Origin: CAIVSN01 sp043778375 | GTDB lineage: Bacteria; Patescibacteriota; Gracilibacteria; BD1-5; UBA2023 | Length of the DNA stretch: 25,948 nt | Assembly: GCA_043778375.1 (NCBI GenBank) | Contig: JAYWGH010000032.1 | Span: forward strand, 1-25,948 | Direction of reading: 5' to 3' | Shown: piece by piece, positions 20,079 through 25,948 of the stretch | Layout of the letters: the number at the start of each line of letters is the position of its first letter | Position numbering within the stretch: the first letter of the stretch is position 1 | Translations under genes and position numbers: made by a program | The notes under the pieces: generated by a model | Seen by the model: the letters and a program-made list of their open reading frames with translations, nothing else | Told to the model about the DNA's origin: nothing | The model's database searches: none

Positions 20079-20724
20079 ACGGGAGATAAAATGAACAAAA
20101 TCGGTCTACACCACAAGGATCACTCCAACGACGAAACAAATGGACAGAGTCACTAAACTGAGACTCGAGCGTATCGCAATGGCCCTCGAAAAGCTCGAGT
20201 GCTACAAAAAAAGAGAATTGAGTTTGAAATCCTCGTAGCTGTTTAATCAATGCAAGTATAAGCTCAAGACCGTCTCTCCCTCACCATAGTGAGATGCTTG
20301 GATCGTCACTTATAACGTCATCAGGAAGGACTATTAAATCAGGAATATAAGGAAGATTTGCGATAATGAGCACCGAGGAACCTCTTGGAACCTGAGAGAG
20401 CACACCGTCTATGAGATGAGTGCAATAGAGTTGAGCTAAAATACCAAGGCTCACTATATTATGCTCCGCAACTTTGAGAGCTTCGGGTGATATATCGGTA
20501 CCGATATAAGTATGTGCCGGAAAGCGAGTTGCAAGGGCACAGAGTATACATCATGAACCAGTACCAACATCAATAACTGTAGTGACTTTTGGAAGTATAG
20601 GGAGTACACCTCGTACGAGTGATTCCGTCTCCAAACGCGGAGTGAGTGTTTTTTGCGTAAAAAAAATCTTGTTCCCAAAAAAATCAATGCTCTCAGCATC
20701 ATCAAGTACTCTCGGACTAGACAT
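20065..20724 (-). CDS. prmC: PrmC/HemK-type release factor glutamine methyltransferase, lacking N-terminal domain
   Basis: 219 residues against about 280 in E. coli. PrmC N5-methylates the Gln of the GGQ motif in class-1 release factors. Seen: TPRLETESLV (PRPETE motif), DVGTGS-G-CILCALA (SAM motif I, the second-to-last Gly UGA-coded at 20551-20553), IGTDISPEAL, ANLPYIPD (catalytic NPPY motif in the form NLPY, 123-126), and SLW-G-GRDGLELI with a UGA-coded Gly right after a TGG-coded Trp. The N-terminal helical substrate-binding domain is almost absent. The ATG at 20724 overlaps the permease stop (ATGTCTAG); a longer start at 20787 would run back into the permease and adds no domain. In a UGA-recoded organism the expected substrate is RF1 only. 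Confidence 0.88.
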
Positions 20725-21484
20725 TCTCAAATTTTTTATATTGGAAAATCGCCATAGTACAAAAAAGTATAACCACCAAATATCCAAAAGCCATAAGTGT
20801 ATTGCTCACAATGAACCATTCACTGAGGCCCACTGTAGTCCCAATGGTATTTTTGGGAGCCGAGAGAGCATAAAAATTTGGAAATATTGTAGCGAATACC
20901 TGAGCTCACCAAATAAAGGCGACATTTTTGGAGCGTAATGCAAGATCAACCATTGTCGGAGTAGCGTGTGCAGCAACATAGAGTCACATTGTCGCGAAGA
21001 CTGAGAGAAGTGAGGAAGAAAAAGTAGAGAAAAAAAGTATGAGTGCAAAAACAATAAGAAGCTTTAGGGCTACAAAGGCTCAGCTCAGGAAAAGGAGTGG
21101 ATCGAGAGCAGTGCCAGAGAAAACCAAGAGACCAGCAAGGATAGAGAGTTGCGCACAAGTGATAATGAGTATAGCAGCTGCAAACCCTAAAAACTTTCAA
21201 ATGATAAACTCATATCTATAGATAGGCTTTGAAAGTATAAGGTATATGGTTTTTCACTCTATCTCACGATATAGGAGTTGGCCTCAGATAAGAAGAGTCG
21301 CGATAAGCCCTGAAATTTCGACCATAGAGAGTCCGAAATCTAGTATAATTCTATTTGTCTGACCCAAAGAGAGGGAGGAAAGAACAAGCGAAAAAAGAAT
21401 AAGGAGGGAAGCGAAAAATAGAATAACGAGAAGTATACGGTTCCGGATGAGCTCACGAAAGCTATTGATTGCGATATTTAACAT
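20717..21484 (-). CDS. ABC-2 type transporter permease
   Basis: 255 residues with about six membrane segments, ATG 21484 to TAG 20717-20719. The start MLNIAINSFRELIRNRIL and the motif REIE-G-KTIYLILSKP...RYEFII-G-KFLGF are typical of ABC-2 permeases of the NatB/GldF-like kind, in which a short amphipathic helix precedes the first membrane span. Six TGAs are read as Gly; the one in I-x-KFLG is conserved Gly in the family. No ATP-binding subunit is encoded in the window, so it must pair with a distant ATPase or the partner gene lies elsewhere. The substrate cannot be told. An in-frame upstream start at 21649 would overlap fmt by 128 bases and is unlikely. It overlaps prmC by 8 bases. Confidence 0.82.
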
Positions 21485-21521
21485 ACTTTTATTATATATG
21501 GATTCTCTTGATAGCAAAGAG

Positions 21522-22430
21522 TTAGTCCCTGAGGAAAATATCACGAGCAAATCTTCTCTTGCCTCACTCGAGAGTAGCATCCCCGAGAGAAATGACACCA
21601 TTAAATGTACCAACAAGAAGGCGATCGTACTCTGTGGGTAAAAACTCACCAGGTTGTAAGGATGTATTATCGTTCACGAGGAGTATATCGTGAAGCTTTA
21701 CCCGCTGTCATCTCAACAGCGTCCAAGTGCCCGGCCAAGAGGTAAATGCCTGATGTTTTCTAAATATTTGTACTGCGGTCTCAGTGAGAAAACTCAACTC
21801 GCCGTGTGATCGATCGAACTTTTGAGTGTAGCATATCCCCTCCTGAGATTGGGCTCTAGGGATAATAGTTCCATCAACTATTCCATCAAGTGCGCTCAAG
21901 AGTACCCTTGGAGAAATCTCCGAAAATTTTCTAAAAAGAGTATCTGCAGTCTCATTGTCTGCTATAGGTATTTCTTGTGTCAGTATAATATCCCCCTCAT
22001 CCATGCCCTCACTCATAGTCATGATAGTCACTCCAGTTAGAGTATCACCTGCTAAGAGAGCGGACTGAACAGGACTAGCTCAACGATACTTTGGAAGGAG
22101 TGATCAATGGACATTAATAGACAAATACTTCGGGAGATCAAGTATAGTTATAGGGAGGATCTTACCGTACGCAACAACTACAATAAAATCTACCTCAAGA
22201 CTTTCAAGGTTTGTAAGTAGCTCAAAATTATTCCGAACTAATTGTGGTCTATAGAGGGTAAATTCGTGATCAAGGGCAAATTGAGATACGGGACTTGGAA
22301 CAAGATCGCTCTTCCTACCAACAGGCTTGTCAGGCTGACTCACTACATATACTATTTCATACCCTATATTTACACAGGCTTTAAGGACATCTCGAGCGAG
22401 TTCAGGAGTACCAAAAAAGCCAATTCGCAT
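21522..22430 (-). CDS. fmt: Methionyl-tRNA formyltransferase
   Basis: 302 residues, close to the family's 310-315. Fmt formylates Met-tRNA(fMet) for initiation. Seen: RIGFFGTPELARDVLKA, SQPDKPVGRKSDLVPSPV, FIVVVAYGKILP, the catalytic NVH-G-SLLPKYR-G-ASPVQSALL (Asn and His), TGVTIM, and MDEGDIIL with the catalytic Asp. The C-terminal barrel domain ends GKRRFARDIFLRD. TGA codons lie at the Gly of NVHG and of YRGA, both essentially invariant in Fmt, plus two in the C-terminal domain (21708 and near the end). The ATG at 22430 overlaps the stop of the upstream transferase by one base (TAATG). Confidence 0.96.
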
Positions 22431-23587
22431 TATTTTTTTAATGTTAAAATTTTAGTAATTCCGACTATTAAAATAGTGAGCAATATGAAGAGAAGTATTT
22501 TACCAGTTCGATCCATAAATGCCGCAGCCATTCAAAAGAAAGAAGCGAGAGAATAGACAAACCGACGTATAAATACATCTCCCACTCAAAGGGCCTTTAG
22601 TCTGTAGTGAAGATGATGTATACGATCTCACTTGAGAGGATTTTTTTTATTACTGATACGCGCAACTATTACATATATCGCATCGATGAGATAAACACCA
22701 AGTGCCGTGGCGACGGTCGCCACTTTTCAGCCTACGAGGAGTGCTAGCGAAGCAATCATAAAAGCAATAAACATTGTTCAACTATCTCAGAGAAGCATCC
22801 TAGGAGTAAGGTTATACTTCCAGGCGAGAAGAATAGATGGAAGAATAATAGAGAGTATGAAGAATACGAAGTGGGAGTTCTCTCGCAGTGCAGGAGTGGT
22901 ATCAGTGATATAAAATCGTACAGTAAGTACTGTGATAACAAGTAGGGTGATACTCGTGAGTCCAACCGTTAGCCCTGGCACTCCGTCACTCCAATTCACG
23001 CTATTAAATACGAGCACATACCATATCACCGTAAAAGCAATAGGAACGATAAATATTTCTCCAAACATTGTACTAAAAGAAAGAATATCAAGTGATGTGA
23101 TTCCCCCAAAAATATTGGTAACATAGCTAATCTTAATTGAGGTAAGCCCTATAACAAGTCCTACGAATATTTGCATGAAGAGTCGCACTTTCGGAGAAAC
23201 AGCAAATCGGGTAGCACGAATCTTGGAAAGATCTTCAGCTGATATTTTTGGTCAGGATTTTGAATCACGATCAAACTTATGAATAGTATCGAGATCATCG
23301 AGAAAACTCACAAAAGTTACGAGCGCTCAAAGGAGCCAGAGGACTGCTAGTTTATCAGTGACTTGTACATATCATAGAAGTGCACTTAGACCACTGAGAA
23401 TCAAAAAATTAATATATAAAAGTGTCCCGAATCCGAGTGGTACTGGGGCCCTCTCATGTCCATATGGTCCAGGATTATCAACAAAACCTTTCTTCGCAAA
23501 ATAAAAAAATCCTCCCTCAAAAAGTGTATATGTACTCAACAGTGAGAGAACAAAAAGTAAACCGTAAAAATAAAATACACTTTCCAT
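22430..23587 (-). CDS. Polyprenyl-phosphate GlcNAc-1-phosphate transferase family (TagO/WecA-like GT4)
   Basis: 385 residues, ATG 23587 to TAA 22430-22432; around nine in-frame TGAs. A multi-span integral membrane enzyme that would transfer a sugar-1-phosphate from UDP-sugar to undecaprenyl phosphate, the first step of cell-wall or surface polysaccharide assembly. Seen: PYGHERAPVPLGFG, FLDDLDTIHKFDRD (the Mg-binding DD), SPKVRLFMQ, FNSVNWSDGVPGLT (the N...DG motif), ML-G-DS-G-TMF, K-G-DRIHHLHYRL. In the family LGDSGS is conserved, so the UGAs there must be Gly. The HLH pattern in the last loop points to the TagO/WecA/Rfe branch and not MraY (which has HHHFE). It lies 5 bases after the DedA gene and overlaps fmt by one base. 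Confidence 0.88.
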
Positions 23588-23592
23588 GGTTG

Positions 23593-24327
23593 CTATGATA
23601 AGTCTTTAGACTTTTGGTCAAGATATTTTTGAAAGCCTTCTCGACGAAAAAAATATATATAAAAACCTCAGGCAATAAAAATTGCTGTAAATATGTATCA
23701 TATACTCGAGGTTATCAAATCAATATAGGTAGTAAAAAATACACCAATTACCAACATAACAGATCCCCAGAGAAGAGACCCTATGATGTTGTATCTCCAA
23801 AAGACTCATCCTGTCATTTTGAGGCTACCAGCCAAAAGGGGAACAAAGGATCGAGTAAAGTTGTGAAACTTTCCGAGAATAATAAAAAGGGCTCCATTTT
23901 TCTGAATTTTTGGCTCTAAAATATCTCGCTCAGCTTTCCCAAGTGAAAAGGTAGCTCCATACCGAGAGAGGAAGTGCTTTCCCCATTTTCGTCCCACATA
24001 ATAACCAGTAGCATTTCAAATACAAGCACCAAATCAGGCGGCAAGCACTGCAAAAACTAAATGTGTTTGTCCATAAAACCCTCAGACTACTAAAAGAAGT
24101 TGTTGTCCTGGAACTATCACTCCGATACCTGGAAAAGACTCAATAGCCGCTATAAGTGCAATGAGTGGAATATTGTATACACCTATCTGAGTACTGAGAT
24201 CCTTTAACCCGGCAAATACAGTCTTTACCAGTTCTGGAAAAAAAATAAAAACTATAAAAAAAGTAAAAAAGATAATCATTAAAAATATCTGCAAAATGAT
24301 TGACGATACCTGTGATGTATTTTTCAT
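23593..24327 (-). CDS. DedA family (SNARE-associated / VTT domain) membrane protein
   Basis: 244 residues, ATG 24327 to TAG 23593-23595; six in-frame TGAs read as Gly. DedA proteins act in membrane lipid homeostasis; some recycle undecaprenyl phosphate or move phospholipids between leaflets. Seen: N-terminal span, ALIAAIESFPGIGVIVPGQQ (the Glu...Pro re-entrant loop), GACI-G-NATGYYVGRKWGK, and GKFHNFTRSFVPLLAGSLKM (the G[RK]F...R...P..AG motif), then IIGSLLWGSVMLVIGVFF. It ends with a span and a basic tail. The first gene of the minus-strand cluster, next to the undecaprenyl-phosphate sugar transferase. A shared connection to the lipid carrier is plausible but inferred. Confidence 0.88.
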
Positions 24328-24352
24328 GTCGTTACCCTATTCAATATAATAA

Positions 24353-24379
24353 AAAAACCAAGAGGAGTACTTGGTTTTT
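24353..24379 (-). terminator. Intrinsic terminator after the Ser/Thr-rich membrane protein gene
   Basis: Minus strand: stem AAAAACCAAG / CTTGGTTTTT (24379-24370 and 24362-24353), 7-base loop, then more T residues. It begins 13 bases past the TAG at 24393 and lies between that gene and the DedA cluster, so it separates the two transcription units. The 65-base gap 24328-24392 holds little else; no clear promoter for dedA was seen. Confidence 0.8.
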
Positions 24380-24392
24380 GTAGAGAAAAAAA

Positions 24393-25457
24393 CTATTTTT
24401 GTATGCGTGGTATACGAATATTAGGTGTTCGTATGGATGAGAGAGTTGACCCCGAAGAAACAAGAACAGAGCCAGTTACACTGCTCGGCGGAGTAGGAGG
24501 AGGCACATTAGCCCCTGTATTTGTGACTCGGGCGGGAAGAACAGTTCCTGTATTAGTTGAGCTAGTCAACACAAGTGCACCTGTAAAAGTGGACCCTGTA
24601 TTAACAGATGAGAGTGTAACTCCAGTCGAACTCAAAACTCCAGTAGAGAAAAGAATTGTCCCGCTATTAGACTGACCAGTAAGTGGAAGGGTTATCCCAC
24701 TACTAGTTGCACCACTTGCAGCGAGAACTGCACCTGTTTGTTCGAGAGAAGCTACTGGAATAGGTGGTTTTACTGGAATAATAATAGGGGGATTGGGTAC
24801 TTCAATTACACTTGCTTTTGATGCAGGAAAAATTCCAAGACTGTAAAGACCTACGAACACTGCAGCACAAATAACAATCCCTGAAACCGAAACTAGAGCA
24901 ACTTTTTTACCTGTAGTAAAGCGTGCGAGCCCTCCTTCTCGTGCTTTTGAAAGATCTTCTGCTACACTCTGTACATAGTTATCACCAGTGGGGGGAGAAG
25001 CCTCAGGCTGTGGAGTATTCTCAACTTGCTCTAGAGCTTCTACAGACGGTAGCACTGTATTCTCTATAGCAACAGAGCTTTCAATAGGCAAGGACTGAAT
25101 TTCTAATGTATCAGGCTTAAATTCATTTGGAGGGGTGATCTCAGACATAGGAATTGTTTGAATCTCTGTAGTCGATTTAAGCACGTCATCCATTTCATAC
25201 TTAGTTCCGACTGTGAGATTTGGAAAAAATTCTCGAACACTCTGTAGGGCTGTCGCTGTCTCGGAAGTTGCAAGAGATGAAGTTGAAAGTTTTACCTCAG
25301 AAGCGTCTTGGACAGTAACGATTTGAGCAGGGGTAGCAACCTCAGATACAATTAATTGTGGTTCACTCTCGGCCACATTAGAGAGAATGATATCATCAGA
25401 CTTTGGATCTGCATTCCCTGCCTGTTTTTTCAGAGCCGATAGATTAAGTTTGGCCAT
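24393..25457 (-). CDS. Single-pass membrane protein with Ser/Thr/Gly-rich tail, 354 aa
   Basis: ATG 25457 to TAG 24393-24395, with no in-frame TGA at all. Residues 1-184 are hydrophilic and acidic, low in aromatic residues and Cys, probably disordered and cytoplasmic (AKLNLSALKKQAGNADPKSD at the start). A membrane segment (186-210, VALVSVSGIVICAAVFVGLY) is preceded by KK. Residues 211-354 are a Pro linker (PNPPIIIPVKPPIP) followed by a Ser/Thr/Gly/Val low-complexity stretch (SSTGVTLSSVNTGSTFTGAL) ending in basic IRTPNIRIPRIQK. The tail looks like a flexible stalk, possibly glycosylated or pilus-associated. I recognise no family. Strong candidate promoter and terminator flank it, so it is monocistronic, divergent from typA. 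Confidence 0.85.
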   Translation of the reverse strand: MAKLNLSALKKQAGNADPKSDDIILSNVAESEPQLIVSEVATPAQIVTVQDASEVKLSTSSLATSETATALQSVREFFPNLTVGTKYEMDDVLKSTTEIQTIPMSEITPPNEFKPDTLEIQSLPIESSVAIENTVLPSVEALEQVENTPQPEASPPTGDNYVQSVAEDLSKAREGGLARFTTGKKVALVSVSGIVICAAVFVGLYSLGIFPASKASVIEVPNPPIIIPVKPPIPVASLEQTGAVLAASGATSSGITLPLTGQSNSGTILFSTGVLSSTGVTLSSVNTGSTFTGALVLTSSTNTGTVLPARVTNTGANVPPPTPPSSVTGSVLVSSGSTLSSIRTPNIRIPRIQK

Positions 25458-25482
25458 AAAGTTAAATTTATTAAGTAGAAGT

Positions 25483-25511
25483 ATGCTACGCTATTATCAA
25501 TTTTAAGTCAA
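25483..25511 (-). promoter_or_regulatory. Promoter for the 354-aa membrane protein
   Basis: Minus strand: TTGACT (25511-25506), 17-base spacer, TAGCAT (25488-25483). The expected start leaves a leader of about 18 bases before ATG 25457. Good spacing and 5/6 plus 4/6 matches to consensus. Confidence 0.5.
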
Positions 25512-25526
25512 AAAGTGTGAAAGTGC

Positions 25527-25553
25527 TTTACTTTACGGGATTTTCTATACAAT
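25527..25553 (+). promoter_or_regulatory. Weak candidate promoter for typA
   Basis: TTTACT (25527-25532), 15-base spacer, TACAAT (25548-25553) in the 132-base divergent gap 25458-25589. It would leave a leader of about 30 bases before ATG 25590. The -35 match is modest and the spacer short. Apart from this and the divergent promoter I see nothing else in the gap. Confidence 0.3.
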
Positions 25554-25589
25554 TTTGGCACTGAATTTAGATAAATTACCTTTTTATAG

Positions 25590-25948
25590 ATGCTGTACCG
25601 AAATGTTGCGATTATCGCCCACGTTGACCATGGAAAAACTACTCTCGTCGATGCGCTCCTCAAACAATCAGGAGTATTCCGTGATAATGAGGCAGTAGAT
25701 GTCTGTGTTATGGACTCCAACGACCAGGAAAAGGAGCGTGGAATCACAATATATGCTAAAAATACTGCAGTATTTTACAAGGATGTAAAAATCAATATCG
25801 TTGATACTCCAGGGCATGCGGACTTTGGATCAGAAGTAGAGCGAGTACTGCGAATGGTAGACTCTGTATGTCTTGTAGTCGATGCATACGAGGGGCCTAT
25901 GCCTCAAACAAAGTTTGTACTCAAAAAGGCACTTGCTCTTGGGCTTCG
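25590..25948 (+). CDS. typA: GTPase TypA/BipA, N-terminal part
   Basis: 119 codons visible, cut by the right edge. TypA/BipA is a ribosome-binding translational GTPase related to EF-G and LepA, involved in ribosome assembly and stress or cold growth. The G domain is clear: AIIAHVDHGKTTLVDALL (G1, residues 8-24), then MDSNDQEKERGITIYAKNTA (switch I with RGIT) and VDTPGHADFGSEVERVLRMV (G3). The MDSNDxExERGITI form is characteristic of TypA and differs from LepA and EF-G. No in-frame TGA in the visible part. The start ATG gives the normal short N-terminus; the upstream sequence has no Shine-Dalgarno motif. Confidence 0.95.
   Translation, partial: MLYRNVAIIAHVDHGKTTLVDALLKQSGVFRDNEAVDVCVMDSNDQEKERGITIYAKNTAVFYKDVKINIVDTPGHADFGSEVERVLRMVDSVCLVVDAYEGPMPQTKFVLKKALALGL

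Noticed and set aside
1..25948. Widespread frameshifted or degraded pseudogenes
   Set aside because: The breaks are all TGA in an unchanged frame, families align across them, and TAA/TAG never interrupt. Recoding explains this far better than decay or sequencing error.
1..25948. Code 4 (UGA = Trp, as in Mycoplasma)
   Set aside because: TGA columns match conserved glycines (TrmD, Fmt, PrmC, GT4), and conserved Trp positions such as AAIAAWR in TrmD use TGG.

Overview
This window reads as part of the chromosome of a Candidate Phyla Radiation (Patescibacteria) bacterium of the Absconditabacteria (SR1) / Gracilibacteria (BD1-5) type. The decisive sign is the genetic code. Almost every gene is cut by in-frame TGA codons, and in recognisable enzymes those TGAs fall where glycine is conserved: TrmD (DDRPYGG-x-AG and GHYE-x-IDER), Fmt (NVH-x-SLLPKYR-x-A), PrmC (DVGTGS-x-CI), Mfd (GAGEIL-x), the GT4 transferase (LL-x-DS-x-T) and an FKBP (SIE-x-F). 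TGG is still used as Trp, sometimes next to such a TGA. The 20 complete genes end in TAA or TAG only. I therefore read the window in code 25 (UGA = Gly), which turns many short open segments into 21 genes packed almost end to end. No intergenic stretch exceeds about 130 bases. I saw no rRNA, tRNA, IS element or CRISPR array.

Layout. (1) 1-6217, minus strand, surface/secreted block: an unusual 1091-residue protein with a Pro-Thr tail, a 115-residue protein carrying the same tail repeat, a small lipoprotein, and a large signal-peptide protein with DUF11-type repeats that runs off the left edge. (2) 6332-8479, plus strand: a 715-residue orphan protein, ending at a shared bidirectional terminator. 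(3) 8519-9313, minus strand: an exported protein with a C-terminal anchor. It is divergent, with good facing promoters, from (4) 9441-16088, plus strand: a housekeeping operon frr - mfd - holA - FKBP lipoprotein - trmD - zinc-ribbon membrane protein. (5) 24327-16153, minus strand: a tightly coupled cluster of DedA membrane protein - GT4 polyprenyl-phosphate sugar-1-phosphate transferase - fmt - ABC-2 permease - prmC (short) - small protein - membrane-anchored phospholipase D - 872-residue anchored orphan. Several of these genes overlap by 1 to 14 bases. (6) 25457-24393, minus strand: a one-pass membrane protein with a Ser/Thr/Gly tail, followed by a terminator and divergent from (7) typA (25590 onward, cut by the right edge).

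The informational genes (ribosome recycling, transcription-repair coupling, replication clamp loading, tRNA G37 methylation, initiator formylation, release-factor methylation, ribosome-associated GTPase) are ordinary in function. They serve here as internal standards that fix the code. What is not ordinary is the set of large orphan envelope-associated proteins, the shared repeat module, and translation starts that carry no clear Shine-Dalgarno sequence. All functional calls rest on reading the sequence by eye; no database search was possible.
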